A stretch of 64,000 nucleotides of DNA from Chordicoccus furentiruminis (GTDB lineage Bacteria; Bacillota; Clostridia; Lachnospirales; Lachnospiraceae). Shown here piece after piece: positions 9,317 to 19,096 of the stretch (positions are counted from its first letter, which is position 1; every line of letters starts with the position of its first letter). The DNA is taken from assembly GCF_019355395.1 (NCBI RefSeq), contig NZ_CP048829.1:3017001-3081000 (forward strand), in the 5' to 3' direction. The notes under the pieces are model-generated. The model saw only the letters and a list, made by a program, of their open reading frames with translations, had not been told where the DNA came from and did no database searches. The translations under genes were made by a program, and so were the position numbers.

Positions 9317-9658
9317 TCAGAGATCCTCGCCTTCTCCGGCTTCCTCCTCGAATTCCTGCTCATCCAGCATCTCGTCAAAGGCGTCGGCGGCCGTTTCGTA
9401 CTCGTCGTCCTCCTCGATGTTCTCGATTTCGGGATCCTCGTCCTCGCCGTGATCAATATAGCGGTAGATCAGGACATCGCTGTCCTCCTCGGGCTCGCCG
9501 TTTTCATCCATCGGGAGCAGCGCGATGTAATCCCGGCCTCCCGCGGGATAGATCGCGAGGATCATGCATTCCACTTCGGAATCGTCCTCCAGTGTCAGTG
9601 TGACGGTGCCGAGGTCATCATCCATCTCAAGGTCATCATCTTTTTCAAAATCTGCCAT
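9317..9658 (-). CDS. DUF1292 family small acidic protein
   Basis: The 113-residue, very acidic protein matches DUF1292 of Firmicutes: VTLTLEDDSEVECMILAIY followed by a YIALLPMDENG-like strand and a Glu/Asp-rich tail. The function of the family is not established; in Clostridia it is often near ruvX or alaS, which is not the case here. The ATG at 9658 follows GGAGGG; the frame extends further upstream but into GC-rich sequence without a better start. It is convergent with the hem block and divergent from the GH13 gene. Confidence 0.8.
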   Translation of the reverse strand: MADFEKDDDLEMDDDLGTVTLTLEDDSEVECMILAIYPAGGRDYIALLPMDENGEPEEDSDVLIYRYIDHGEDEDPEIENIEEDDEYETAADAFDEMLDEQEFEEEAGEGEDL

Positions 9659-9884
9659 TTTCGGGCCCTCCGTACAGACGGTTTTTTTATCGTTCCGGAT
9701 CCGGCGGCCGGCTGCGCGCCGTCCGGGATCAGTCAGGATCCGGATAGTCAGTTCCACCATAGCAGAAGCCGGTACAAAAAGCAAGAAGTAAGAAACAGAT
9801 GAAATCCGGAGGCGGATGCGATATAATGGAAGCCAATGTTACAGAGCGCGGCAGGAGAAAACAGGCGAAACGGAGGAGAGACGG

Positions 9885-11906
9885 ATGGCCGGAACAGGAT
9901 CGAAAGCGGTGTTGAGAGCGGGGAATCCGGAATGGTTCGGCGCGAGAAAGGCGGAAGGCGGAGTTAATTTCACCATCGCCGTGCCGGATGATCTCGATGC
10001 GAAGCTGATCCTGACTGACGCGAAGGGACAGCCGGTGGAGAGTATCGATCTGCCGCCGGAGGAGAGAATCGGGGAAGTGAGCTCGGTGTTCGTTGAGACG
10101 CCGGCCGCATCAGGCTACTATTACCTGATCGGCGGTAAGAAGGCGATGGATCCCGGCGCTGAGGTGATTGAGGACGGTTTCTGCCGCTGGATCGCGAATC
10201 CGTCGGGCTGGGAGGATGCGTCTCCCGCTTTCATTCCGCCGGAGGATCTGATCATCTACAAACTGCATGTCCGCGGCTTTACCAGACAGTCGAGAAGCGG
10301 GGTGCGCCACAAGGGGACCTTCGCCGGTGTCGCGGAAAAAGCGGATTATATCGCGTCGCTGGGCTTCAGCGCAGTGGAGCTGATGCCGGTTTACGAGTGG
10401 GATGAGACGCTTCGCCTGCAGCCCTTTGCCCATGCGTCGGAGGATCCGGACGGACACGCGAAGACGGAGCGGATGCGGAACTACTGGGGATATGCGGAGA
10501 AAAACCGGTATTTCGCGCCAAAGCGCGCCTTTGCCTCGTCGGATGATCCGGTCCGGGAGATGCGCGGCATGGTGCATGCCTTCCATATAAGAGGCATGGA
10601 GGTGTTTATGGAGATGTATTTCCCCGCAGGCACCGATCCCTGTCTTGCTCTTCAGGCCGTCCGGCACTGGAAAACCCGGTATCATATCGACGGCTTTCAT
10701 TTGATCGGCTGCGGTGTGCCGAAGGACGGACTTGTCCGCGATCCGCTGCTTAAGAGAACGAAGATCCTGCTGGACCAGTTTGACGCCGGACGGATCTACG
10801 GCCAGACCGTGCCGAAGCACCGCTATCTGATGGAGTATAACGACTGGTTCGAGACCCGTGCGCGGTCGTTTCTGAAAAGTGACGGCGGTCAGGTTTCGGA
10901 TTTCTCGTGGTGCCTGCGCCGGAATCCGCCGACCCACGGCGTCGTCAACTATATCGCCAATGTCAACGGGTTTACTCTTTTTGATCTGGTTTCCTACAAT
11001 GAGAAGCACAACGAGGCGAACGGAGAGAACAATCAGGACGGGACGGACGCCAATTTCAGCTGGAACTGCGGCGCGGAGGGACCGACGCGGAAGAAGAACG
11101 TCCAGTCGCTTCGTATGAAGCAGATGAAAAATGCACTCGCCGGACTGTTTCTCGCACAGGGAACTCCTCTCCTGATGGCCGGAGACGAGATGCTGAACAC
11201 GCAGGGCGGCAACAATAACGCCTATGCCTCGGACAATCCGACTGGGTGGACAGACTGGCGGAGCGGACGGGACGTGGAGGAGATTCGCGAGACGGTCCGT
11301 TTTCTGGTGCATTTCCGGAAAGAGCACCGGATTTTTCACATGCGGCACGAGCTTCGGGGGTCGGATTACCGGTCACTGGGCGCGCCGGACATCTCTTTCC
11401 ATGACAGCCGCGCGTGGATCGGCGCTTTCGAGTACGGTTCACGGACGCTGGGTGTGATGTACAACGCGTGGTACGCGGGGCAGGAACATCAGCAGGAGGA
11501 AGCCTGCTATTATGTCTGCTTCAACGCCTACTGGGAGCCGCATGAATTTGCGCTCCCGGACCTGCCCAGGGACTTCGCGTGGAGCCGGCTGTTTTCCACC
11601 TGCGGCTCTCTTCCGGAGGCGGACGGCGATGCGCTTCCGGAGGAACAGAAGACGGTGACGGTGCCGGAACGAAGCGTGACGCTGTTTGCCGGCCGCCGTC
11701 TTCCGGAGGAGCTGCTTGCGAAGCGGGCGCTGGAAAAACGCGCGGCTTCCAGAAAAAAGGGACGAAGCGCCGTGCGGCGGAAAGGCGAGGAGGCCGGCCT
11801 TCCGGCGGAACCGGTTCGTGAGCACGGATCCGGAACGGATCCGGACAAAGTCCCTGCCGACGGCCCGGAAATCCATACGGACAGAGAGAGAGGCGGAATC
11901 CGATGA
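9885..11906 (+). CDS. GH13 glycogen-debranching-like protein lacking catalytic residues
   Basis: The 673-residue protein has an N-terminal CBM48-like domain (GNPEWFGARKAEGGVNF) and an isoamylase/GlgX-type GH13 barrel. It is clearly homologous: DLVSYNEKHNEANGENNQDG and NFSWNCGAEGPT match GlgX enzymes. All catalytic positions are changed. Region I, normally DVVYNH, reads EMYFPA (residues 243-248). Region II, normally DGFRFD, reads DGFHLI (269-274), so the nucleophilic Asp is Ile274. The general-acid Glu aligns with Asp297. The region IV His-Asp is Val360-Asn361. A hydrolase role is therefore unlikely; a glycogen-binding or regulatory role is inference. The ATG at 9885 follows GGAGGA. The last 70 residues are a basic, low-complexity tail. 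The stop overlaps the next start (ATGA). Confidence 0.85.
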   Translation: MAGTGSKAVLRAGNPEWFGARKAEGGVNFTIAVPDDLDAKLILTDAKGQPVESIDLPPEERIGEVSSVFVETPAASGYYYLIGGKKAMDPGAEVIEDGFCRWIANPSGWEDASPAFIPPEDLIIYKLHVRGFTRQSRSGVRHKGTFAGVAEKADYIASLGFSAVELMPVYEWDETLRLQPFAHASEDPDGHAKTERMRNYWGYAEKNRYFAPKRAFASSDDPVREMRGMVHAFHIRGMEVFMEMYFPAGTDPCLALQAVRHWKTRYHIDGFHLIGCGVPKDGLVRDPLLKRTKILLDQFDAGRIYGQTVPKHRYLMEYNDWFETRARSFLKSDGGQVSDFSWCLRRNPPTHGVVNYIANVNGFTLFDLVSYNEKHNEANGENNQDGTDANFSWNCGAEGPTRKKNVQSLRMKQMKNALAGLFLAQGTPLLMAGDEMLNTQGGNNNAYASDNPTGWTDWRSGRDVEEIRETVRFLVHFRKEHRIFHMRHELRGSDYRSLGAPDISFHDSRAWIGAFEYGSRTLGVMYNAWYAGQEHQQEEACYYVCFNAYWEPHEFALPDLPRDFAWSRLFSTCGSLPEADGDALPEEQKTVTVPERSVTLFAGRRLPEELLAKRALEKRAASRKKGRSAVRRKGEEAGLPAEPVREHGSGTDPDKVPADGPEIHTDRERGGIR

Positions 11907-12496
11907 ATCCGATCGGACACCTGAAAACCATCACAAGGCATCACCGGCTTGTCTGTTCCTACTGCATGAGAGCCGGACTGATCCGGCAGGGCCTGACACA
12001 TGACCTCAGCAAGCTTTCGCCCGAGGAGTTTCTGGTGGGCGCGAAGTACTATCAGGGGACACGAAGCCCGAACAACAGGGAGCGGGAGGTCACCGGCGTC
12101 TCGCTTGCGTGGCTGCATCACAAAGGACGGAACAAGCACCATTTCGAGTACTGGATCGATTACGATACCGATCAGAGCAGCCCGTATGGACTGCGCGGCG
12201 CGCCGATGCCGCGCCGGTATGTGGCGGAGATGATCTTTGACCGGGTCAGCGCAAGCCGGGTCTATCTCGGGGACGCGTACACGGAACGGGCGCCTCTGGA
12301 GTATTTCCTCCGCAGCCGCGCGCGCTCCTGGTTCATCCATGAGGAGACGAAGAAGCAGATGGAATATCTTCTCCGGATGTGGGCGGAGAAGGGAGAGGAT
12401 TATACGGTCGGATTCATACGGTATGTCTTCCTTAAGGGCGAGGGACCGGGGATCGGCCGGAACGGACGTAAGACGCGGCGGCCGTGCCTGAAATGA
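11903..12496 (+). CDS. DUF5662 family protein
   Basis: The 197-residue protein resembles the DUF5662 family. It has an HDLSK motif near residue 33 and a His-rich WLHHKGRNKHHFEYW segment near residue 70, suggesting a metal site. The biochemical role is unknown. Its ATG overlaps the stop of the GH13-like gene, and its own end overlaps the SEDS gene. The last 20 residues are basic. Confidence 0.7.
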   Translation: MNPIGHLKTITRHHRLVCSYCMRAGLIRQGLTHDLSKLSPEEFLVGAKYYQGTRSPNNREREVTGVSLAWLHHKGRNKHHFEYWIDYDTDQSSPYGLRGAPMPRRYVAEMIFDRVSASRVYLGDAYTERAPLEYFLRSRARSWFIHEETKKQMEYLLRMWAEKGEDYTVGFIRYVFLKGEGPGIGRNGRKTRRPCLK

Positions 12497-13710
12497 GAAG
12501 AAAAGAGAAAGGAGCCGCCCCGGAGTTGGACAGGAAGCGCAGAGAAGACTATTATGACTTCAGCCTGTTGGCCGTCATCATCCTTCTGACCGGCTTCGGG
12601 CTGGTGATGCTCTACAGCACGACATCCTATACGGCGTCTCTGAAGTACGGGAATGACATGTACTTCTTTTCCAGGCAGGCGAAGTATTCTCTGATTGCCA
12701 TCGTGCTCGCGGTGCTTCTGTCACGGGTGAACTACCGGATCCTCTGGTATCTGAGCCGTGTCATCTACATCCTTGCGCTGGTCCTGATGGCGCTGGTGCA
12801 GTCACCTCTCGGACGGGCCTATAACGGTGCGAGGCGGTGGCTGGCGTTCGGTCCGGTCAGGTTTCAGCCGGCGGAGGTTGCGAAGATCGCGGTGATCGTC
12901 TATCTTCCGGTGATGATCGTCCGGATGGGGAGGAACCTGCGCGGATGGCGTCCGATGGCGAAGCTGCTGGCTGCCGGGGCGATTCAGGCGGCGGCGGCCC
13001 GTATCTTCACGCAGAATCTGAGCACGGCCCTTATTATCATGCTCATCGCGCTCACGATTATCTTCGTCGCATGGCCGAAAACGAAGGGGTTTCTGATCGC
13101 GGCGGCTGTGACGGCCGGACTGGCGGCCGCGTTCGTGCTGATCATTGCCGGAGCGGGCTCGTCCGGAGGAAATTTCCGCTTCATGCGCATCAGGGTCTGG
13201 CTTCATCCGGAGCAGCACACCGAAAGCGGAGGCTATCAGGTCATGCAGGCTCTCTACGCGCTCGGAAGCGGCGGCATTTTCGGCAAGGGACTCGGCAACG
13301 GGACCCAGAAGCTCGGGGCGGTGCCGGAGGCTGAGAACGACATGATCTTTTCGATCATCTGCGAGGAACTGGGGATTTTCGGCGGCATCATCGTGATCTC
13401 ACTGTTTCTGTATCTGATTTACCGGCTGTTCTTTATCGCCCAGAACGCGCCGGACCGTTTCAGCGGACTGATGGTGACCGGAATTTTTGCGCATATCTCG
13501 CTTCAGGTGATCCTCAATCTGTGCGTGAATCTGAACGTCATTCCGACGACCGGCGTGACGCTGCCGTTCGTGAGCTACGGAGGCACATCCGTCTGCCTGC
13601 TGATGGCCGAAATGGCGGTCGCGCTGTCTGTGTCGCGCGCGATTCATTTCCGCAGGCCGGACCGGGATATCTGGGGCGAAGTGGTCCGGGGGTCCTACAC
13701 CGGCTCCTGA
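12493..13710 (+). CDS. SEDS peptidoglycan polymerase (FtsW/RodA/SpoVE family)
   Basis: The polytopic membrane protein of about 405 residues belongs to the family that polymerises lipid II into glycan strands. Family signatures are GARRWLAFGPVRFQPAEVAKIA, ALGSGGIFGKGLGNGTQKLG, PEAENDMIFSIICEELG with the conserved acidic residue, and PTTGVTLPFVSYGGTSV near the C-terminus. Which paralogue (FtsW, RodA or SpoVE) cannot be decided; no partner transpeptidase gene is adjacent. The start is ATG 12493, overlapping the previous stop; GTG at 12484 is an alternative. The N-terminus is a charged cytoplasmic tail. Confidence 0.9.
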   Translation: MRRKEKGAAPELDRKRREDYYDFSLLAVIILLTGFGLVMLYSTTSYTASLKYGNDMYFFSRQAKYSLIAIVLAVLLSRVNYRILWYLSRVIYILALVLMALVQSPLGRAYNGARRWLAFGPVRFQPAEVAKIAVIVYLPVMIVRMGRNLRGWRPMAKLLAAGAIQAAAARIFTQNLSTALIIMLIALTIIFVAWPKTKGFLIAAAVTAGLAAAFVLIIAGAGSSGGNFRFMRIRVWLHPEQHTESGGYQVMQALYALGSGGIFGKGLGNGTQKLGAVPEAENDMIFSIICEELGIFGGIIVISLFLYLIYRLFFIAQNAPDRFSGLMVTGIFAHISLQVILNLCVNLNVIPTTGVTLPFVSYGGTSVCLLMAEMAVALSVSRAIHFRRPDRDIWGEVVRGSYTGS

Positions 13711-13743
13711 AAGGGCCGGATCAAAAGAAAGGAGAACGCTGCC

Positions 13744-13977
13744 ATGCTTGAAAAAATGAAGAAGTACATTTCGGAACAGCTGAATGTGGATGAAAGCGAG
13801 ATCGAACCCGATACCTCGTTCAAGGAGGATCTGGGCGCCGATTCGCTTGATCTCTACGAGCTGGCGATGAATCTGGAGGACGAGTATTCTCTGGAGATTC
13901 CGGTGGAGGATCTGGAGAAAATGGTGACGGTCGGAGACGTGATCCGTTATCTCGCGGACCACGGAGTCACGGAATAA
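13744..13977 (+). CDS. acpP: acyl carrier protein
   Basis: The 77-residue acidic four-helix protein carries the growing acyl chain in fatty-acid synthesis. Ser at GADSLDLYEL (near residue 38) is the phosphopantetheine attachment site. A clear AAAGGAG ribosome-binding site precedes the ATG. It is isolated from other fab genes here. Confidence 0.93.
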   Translation: MLEKMKKYISEQLNVDESEIEPDTSFKEDLGADSLDLYELAMNLEDEYSLEIPVEDLEKMVTVGDVIRYLADHGVTE

Positions 13978-14000
13978 CCAGAAGAAAGAGGAGGACGGCG

Positions 14001-14726
14001 ATGAAGTTTGAAGCTATGGCGGAAGCCATCAAACGAAGCAACCATGTCGTCTGTCTGCTTGGAATGGAGGTCGCCTCGGACTGCGGATGCTTTGACTACC
14101 GGGACCGCGACAACGCCTATGCGGTGGAGACACGGTACGGTTACTCGCCCGAGGAGATCTTTTCGGCTGCGATGTTCAACACCAGACCGCGGGTTTTCTT
14201 CGATTACTACAGGACGGAGATTCTCATGAAGCTGGGTACGCCGGGACCCGCCCTCGCCACTCTGAAACGGATGGAAGACGACGGAAGGGTCTATTCGGTC
14301 ATCACGCGCTCGATCTACGGCCTTCCGAGACGGGCGGGGATCCGCCGCTTCGTGGAAATGCACGGGTCGGTCTTTGAGAACCGGTGCCCCCACTGCGGCG
14401 CCGAGTTTCCGATGGAATTCATCCGGGACACCCTTCCGCTGCCGTACTGCACGCACTGCGGCAGTCTGGTGCGTCCGCAGATCGTGCTGGACGGCGAGAT
14501 GATTCCCAACAGCCGGATCACAGCGTCCGCCAACGAGGTGGAACGCGCGGATCTGCTGCTGATTCTCGGCTGCTCGCTCCGGCAGACGCTGGCGAAGCAC
14601 GCCGTCAAATACTTTGAGGGAAACCGGATTCTGCTGATAAATGAAGAGGAGGATGAATCGGATCATATCGCGGACCTTGTGATTCACGGAAAGCCCCGCG
14701 ATGTGCTTCCGAAATTATATGGCTGA
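14001..14726 (+). CDS. divergent sirtuin-like (SIR2) protein
   Basis: The 241-residue protein has the sirtuin layout: a Rossmann start, the HG catalytic motif (H121 in [11 protein letters not shown]), a CxxC...CxxC zinc ribbon (129-153), [12 protein letters not shown] and a late GCSLRQ. The NAD and catalytic loops are unusual. GAGxS appears as GMEVAS (21-26), PDFR as FDYR, and TQNID as TRSIY (102-106), losing the Asn and Asp needed for standard deacylation. It could be an inactive binder of NAD or ADP-ribose, or use different chemistry. It starts after AGGAGG and overlaps gltX. Confidence 0.75.
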   Translation: MKFEAMAEAIKRSNHVVCLLGMEVASDCGCFDYRDRDNAYAVETRYGYSPEEIFSAAMFNTRPRVFFDYYRTEILMKLGTPGPALATLKRMEDDGRVYSVITRSIYGLPRRAGIRRFVEMHGSVFENRCPHCGAEFPMEFIRDTLPLPYCTHCGSLVRPQIVLDGEMIPNSRITASANEVERADLLLILGCSLRQTLAKHAVKYFEGNRILLINEEEDESDHIADLVIHGKPRDVLPKLYG

Positions 14727-16185
14727 TATGGTTAAGACCAGATTTGCACCCAGTCCCACGGGGAAGATGCATGTGGGAAATCTTCGCACGGCTCTGTATT
14801 CTTATCTGATTGCCCGGCATGCCAGGGGCATTTTCATGCTTCGGATCGAGGACACCGATCAGGAGCGCTATGTGGAGGGCGCGGTGGATATCATCAACCG
14901 CACGCTGAAGGAAGCGGGCCTTGACTATGACGAAGGTCCGGACCGGGACGGAGGCGTCGGGCCCTATGTGCAGTCCGAGCGGGTGAAGGCGGGGATTTAC
15001 CGGAAATACGCCGAGCAGCTGGTAGCTCAGGGGGACGCCTACTACTGCTTCTGCACGAAGGAACGGCTCGAAAGTCTGAAGACCGTGATCGACGGGAAGG
15101 AATATTCGACCTATGACAAGCACTGTCTCCATCTGACGAAGGAGGAGGTTGAGGAGAAGCTGGCCGCCGGCGTGCCGCATGTGATCCGTCTCAACGTGCC
15201 GACGGAGGGAACCACGACGTTCCATGACGTCAACTACGGAGACATCACGGTGGAGAACCGTGAGATGGACGATATGATTCTGATCAAGTCGGACGGCTAT
15301 CCGACCTACAATTTCGCGAACGTGGTGGATGACCATCTGATGGGCGTCACGCATGTGGTGCGCGGCAAAGAGTATCTCTCCTCCTCTCCGAAGTACAACC
15401 GCCTGTACGAAGCCTTCGGATGGGAAGTGCCGATCTATGTCCACTGCCCGCTGATCATGGATGAGCAGCATCACAAGCTGAGCAAGCGTTCGGGCCATTC
15501 CTCCTTCGAGGATCTTCTGGACCAGGGATTCCTTCCTGAGGCGGTCGTCAACTACACCGCGCTGCTCGGCTGGAATCCGACCGACAATCAGGAAATCATG
15601 ACGCTCGAAGAGCTGGTCGGGAAATTTGACTACACCCGCATCAACAAGTCCGACGCGGTTTTCGATATCGGAAAGCTGCGCTGGATGAACGGAGAATACA
15701 TCAGGAGAATGACGGCGGATGCATTTTTCACAAAGGCGGAGCCGTATATTGAGCAGGCGGTGCCGGAGAAGAACATTGACCGTCATGTGCTGGCGGAGCT
15801 GGCGCAGCCGCGGATTGAAACTTTTGCGGATATTCCGGAGCTGCTCGGTTTCTTCCATGAGGTGCCCGACTACGATCTCGAGATGTACCGGCATAAAAAG
15901 ATGAAGTCGACGCCGGAGCTGGCGGGCGATGTGCTGACGCAGGTGATTCCGGTGCTTGAGAAGGCGGAGCGTTTCACGAACGATGATCTGTTCGCGCTGC
16001 TGAAAGCGTTCGCGGCGGAACGGGGACTTAAGAACGGTCAGGTGATGTGGCCGATCCGCACTGCGGTTTCCGGGAAGGAATCCACGCCGGGCGGCGCGAC
16101 CCAGCTGCTGGAGATTCTTGGCAAAGACGAATCTCTGAAACGGATCCGTGCCGCCGCTGAACGGCTTGCGGGAAAATCGGAGTGA
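14719..16185 (+). CDS. gltX: glutamyl-tRNA synthetase
   Basis: The 488-residue class I synthetase charges tRNA-Glu. The HIGH-type motif is [19 protein letters not shown] near residue 13, and the KMSKS-type motif is HKLSKRSGH near residue 255. The length is normal for bacterial GluRS. The first reasonable start is ATG 14719, inside the sirtuin gene's last codons; ATG 14728 is also possible. Whether it is discriminating cannot be said. Confidence 0.95.
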   Translation: MADMVKTRFAPSPTGKMHVGNLRTALYSYLIARHARGIFMLRIEDTDQERYVEGAVDIINRTLKEAGLDYDEGPDRDGGVGPYVQSERVKAGIYRKYAEQLVAQGDAYYCFCTKERLESLKTVIDGKEYSTYDKHCLHLTKEEVEEKLAAGVPHVIRLNVPTEGTTTFHDVNYGDITVENREMDDMILIKSDGYPTYNFANVVDDHLMGVTHVVRGKEYLSSSPKYNRLYEAFGWEVPIYVHCPLIMDEQHHKLSKRSGHSSFEDLLDQGFLPEAVVNYTALLGWNPTDNQEIMTLEELVGKFDYTRINKSDAVFDIGKLRWMNGEYIRRMTADAFFTKAEPYIEQAVPEKNIDRHVLAELAQPRIETFADIPELLGFFHEVPDYDLEMYRHKKMKSTPELAGDVLTQVIPVLEKAERFTNDDLFALLKAFAAERGLKNGQVMWPIRTAVSGKESTPGGATQLLEILGKDESLKRIRAAAERLAGKSE

Positions 16186-16204
16186 AAGGAAGGACAGTCG
16201 GGAA

Positions 16205-16260
16205 GCCGGACGCTGGCCGGACCCTCCCGGGGGGAAGGACCGGCGTTCCGGCGCTTTTTC
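16205..16260 (+). terminator. terminator after gltX
   Basis: A long GC-rich bulged stem (GCCGGACGCTGG / CCGGCGTTCCGGC) is followed by GCTTTTTC. Confidence 0.65.
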
Positions 16261-16273
16261 TGAAAGAAGATTT

Positions 16274-17875
16274 ATGGACAACATCGCAAAGAGACGAACA
16301 TTCGCAATCATATCTCACCCGGACGCGGGCAAGACGACACTGACGGAGAAATTCCTGCTGTACGGAGGGGCCATCAATCTTGCCGGATCGGTGAAGGGCA
16401 AGGCGACGGCGCGCCACGCGGTTTCCGACTGGATGGAGATCGAGAAGCAGCGAGGCATCTCCGTCACATCATCCGTCCTTCAGTTCAACTATGACGGTTT
16501 CTGCATCAATATTCTGGATACGCCGGGCCATCAGGATTTCTCGGAGGATACCTACCGGACGCTGATGGCGGCGGACTCCGCGGTGATGGTCATTGACGGG
16601 GCGAAGGGCGTCGAGCCGCAGACAAGAAAGCTTTTCAAGGTCTGCGCACGCCGCCACATCCCGATTTTCACCTTTATCAACAAGATGGACCGGGACGCGA
16701 GGGACCCGTTCGAGCTGACGGATGAGATCGAGCACGAGCTGGGAATCCCCTGCTGTCCTGTGAACTGGCCCATCGGATCGGGCAAAGGGTTCCGGGGCGT
16801 CTTCGACCGTCAGACCCGGAAGGTGCTGCTGTTCTCGGATACCCAGAAGGGAACGAAGGAAGGTACGGAGACGGATGTCTCTCTTGACGACGGCGCGATC
16901 GGAAACTATCTGACGGAAGAGGAGATCGGACAGCTCGACGACGACGTCGAGCTTCTGGACGGGGCGGCGGCCGCCTTCGACCAGGAACAGGTGAGCAGAG
17001 GGAAAATCAGCCCGGTCTTCTTCGGGTCGGCGCTGACCAACTTCGGCGTCGAGACCTTTCTCAGGCATTTCCTCAAGATGTCGAGCCCCCCGCTGCCGCG
17101 GATGTCAAGCGCAGGCCTGATCGATCCCGAGACCCATGATTTCTCAGCTTTCGTGTTCAAGATTCAGGCGAACATGAACAAAAATCACCGCGACCGGATC
17201 GCCTTTATGCGGATCGTTTCCGGTCATTACGACGCGAACATGGAGGTCTGGCATGTGCAGGGCCGGCGCAAACAGCGGCTGTCCCAGCCCCAGCAGATGA
17301 TGGCGGAGGAGCGGCATATTGTGTCGGAGGCATGGGCAGGCGATATTATCGGTGTCTTCGATCCCGGCATCTTCTCGATCGGGGATACCGTATGCATGCC
17401 CGGCGAGGACTTCTCGTTCGGGGGCATCCCTACGTTTTCGCCGGAGCATTTCGCCCGCGTCCGTCAGGTGGACACCATGAAGCGGAAGCAGTTTACCAAG
17501 GGGATCGAGGAGATCGCCCAGGAAGGCGCGATCCAGATTTTCCGCGAATTTCACACCGGCATGGAGGAGATCATCGTCGGCGTGGTGGGCGTTCTGCAGC
17601 TGGATGTTCTCAAATTCCGGCTGGAAAACGAGTACAAGGTTGATATCATCATGGAGACGCTGCCCTACGAGTACATCCGCTGGATCGAAAACCCGGATGA
17701 GGTGGACGTCGAGCATCTGGAAGGCACCACCGATATGAAGAAGGTAGTGGATATGAAGGGCAATCCGCTGCTGCTCTTCGTACATGAGTGGAGCGTCGGC
17801 ATGACGCTTGAACGGAATAAATCCCTGAGGCTGTCCGAGTTCGGCGGCTGGGACGAGGACGCGGACGAGGAATAA
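16274..17875 (+). CDS. prfC: peptide chain release factor 3
   Basis: The 533-residue translational GTPase recycles RF1/RF2 after peptide release. G1 is SHPDAGKTTLTEK near residue 16, G3 is DTPGHQDFSEDTYR near 80, and G4 is NKMD near 135. The start MDNIAKRRTFAIISHPDAG is typical of RF3 rather than EF-G. The ATG at 16274 follows AAAGAAG; the frame is open further upstream but through the gltX terminator. Confidence 0.95.
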   Translation: MDNIAKRRTFAIISHPDAGKTTLTEKFLLYGGAINLAGSVKGKATARHAVSDWMEIEKQRGISVTSSVLQFNYDGFCINILDTPGHQDFSEDTYRTLMAADSAVMVIDGAKGVEPQTRKLFKVCARRHIPIFTFINKMDRDARDPFELTDEIEHELGIPCCPVNWPIGSGKGFRGVFDRQTRKVLLFSDTQKGTKEGTETDVSLDDGAIGNYLTEEEIGQLDDDVELLDGAAAAFDQEQVSRGKISPVFFGSALTNFGVETFLRHFLKMSSPPLPRMSSAGLIDPETHDFSAFVFKIQANMNKNHRDRIAFMRIVSGHYDANMEVWHVQGRRKQRLSQPQQMMAEERHIVSEAWAGDIIGVFDPGIFSIGDTVCMPGEDFSFGGIPTFSPEHFARVRQVDTMKRKQFTKGIEEIAQEGAIQIFREFHTGMEEIIVGVVGVLQLDVLKFRLENEYKVDIIMETLPYEYIRWIENPDEVDVEHLEGTTDMKKVVDMKGNPLLLFVHEWSVGMTLERNKSLRLSEFGGWDEDADEE

Positions 17876-17877
17876 GG

Positions 17878-17905
17878 GCTTCTCCGTCCCCGCGGACGGA
17901 GAAGC
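17878..17905 (+). other. perfect 12-bp hairpin without T run
   Basis: GCTTCTCCGTCC and GGACGGAGAAGC form an uninterrupted stem with a 4-nt loop (CCGC), immediately after the prfC stop. There is no T tract, so it may protect or separate mRNA rather than terminate. Confidence 0.6.
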
Positions 17906-17926
17906 TCAGGAAGAGAGGAATGGAGC

Positions 17927-18490
17927 ATGCAGTTCAATTCGAAGGAAAAGCTGGACGGAAAGGCTCTTCGCGAGCTTTTCGCCTGGAGAGATCAGCTGGT
18001 GATTGATTCCCAGCAGGTGAATCTGCTGAACCGGATCGGCGATGAGATCTGCTTCCGGGCGAGGTTTTACGCCTATGTACGGCTCTCGGAGGAGCCGGTC
18101 GAGCGAAACGGCCGGACGATGCTGAAGCCCGGCACGAACGTCACGTTCTTCACGCTTCAGACGACGAACGGCGATACTTTCTATCCCGTGTTCACGGATC
18201 AGGAGGAAATTGCGCGCTGGAAGACCGTGAAGGAATCGGATCCGCGGATGGTGATCGTCGATTTTACCGATTTTCTGCCGATCCTCAAGTCCAGCGAGAC
18301 GCTGAAGGGGATTGTGATCAATCCGATGAGCGAAAACTTCCTGATTCCCCGACGGAGCGTAGAGCAGTGGACGGAGCAGCGGCAGAGGATCGTCGGACAG
18401 GTCCGAGAGCAGGCGAAGAAGGCGCGTGAGGCGAAAGACCCGGCGGTTGAAGCGGGCAAGGTAGTCCGTATTCCCCATCCCTCGAAATGA
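17927..18490 (+). CDS. SseB N-terminal-domain-like protein
   Basis: The 187-residue soluble protein resembles the SseB N-terminal domain family: an ARFYAYVRLSEEP start to the domain, TLQTTNGDTFYPVFTDQEEI, and GIVINPMSENFLIPR. The molecular role of the family is not known. The C-terminal 45 residues are helical and basic. AAGAGAGGAATGG precedes the ATG. It may be cotranscribed with prfC across the hairpin. Confidence 0.7.
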   Translation: MQFNSKEKLDGKALRELFAWRDQLVIDSQQVNLLNRIGDEICFRARFYAYVRLSEEPVERNGRTMLKPGTNVTFFTLQTTNGDTFYPVFTDQEEIARWKTVKESDPRMVIVDFTDFLPILKSSETLKGIVINPMSENFLIPRRSVEQWTEQRQRIVGQVREQAKKAREAKDPAVEAGKVVRIPHPSK

Positions 18491-18593
18491 CACATCGTAT
18501 CTTTGGGACGTTTCCCGGCCCGTTCGGAAGGGAAGGACGGGAGGCGGCTTGTGACGGACGGGAATCCGTTCCGTCCGGGCTCTTCCGGATGAA

Positions 18594-18622
18594 TTGAAAT
18601 TTCAGCCGGGATTGTTTATAAT
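18594..18622 (+). promoter_or_regulatory. promoter for Asp23 gene and nusB cluster
   Basis: TTGAAA (18594-18599), 17-bp spacer, TATAAT (18617-18622). Confidence 0.85.
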
Positions 18623-18655
18623 GTGTCCATCATGAGCTTCGATAAGGAGAACAGT

Positions 18656-19045
18656 ATGGCGGAGGATCGCAATACCTATACAATCAGGGAAGACGGAGGA
18701 GTCGGCACGGTGAAAATCGCAGACGAGGTAGTCGCTGTCATCGCCGGGCTCGCGGCCACGGAAGTGAAGGGCGTCGCGTCGCTGGACGGCGGGATCGTCA
18801 ACTCAATGATCGCGCGCAAGGGTCTCAAGACGCTCTCGAGGGGCGTGCGGGTGGATGTGCAGGACAATCTGGTGACCATCGATCTCAAGCTGAATCTTGA
18901 ATACGGCTACAGCATTCCGGATGTCGGAACAAAGGTGCAGGAGAAGGTCAAATCGGCCATCGAGACCATGACAGGCATGCAGGTGACGGACGTCAACGTA
19001 TCGGTGACGGACGTAGTGACCGGCGGAGACGAGACGGAGGGCTGA
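18656..19045 (+). CDS. Asp23/Gls24 family envelope stress protein
   Basis: The 129-residue protein belongs to Asp23/Gls24 (DUF322): GTVKIADEVVAVIAGLAATEVKGV then VDVQDNLVTIDLKLNLEYGYSIPDV. Members are peripheral membrane proteins linked to envelope homeostasis; in Clostridia one sits next to nusB, as here. The start at 18656 is chosen because AAGGAG lies 7 bases upstream; ATG 18632 lacks a site. The start of transcription would be close to 18630. Confidence 0.88.
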   Translation: MAEDRNTYTIREDGGVGTVKIADEVVAVIAGLAATEVKGVASLDGGIVNSMIARKGLKTLSRGVRVDVQDNLVTIDLKLNLEYGYSIPDVGTKVQEKVKSAIETMTGMQVTDVNVSVTDVVTGGDETEG

Positions 19046-19096
19046 CGCCCGGACCGTTTCTTGTGACAGCAGACCACCGTTCCCGGGGAGCAGAGC

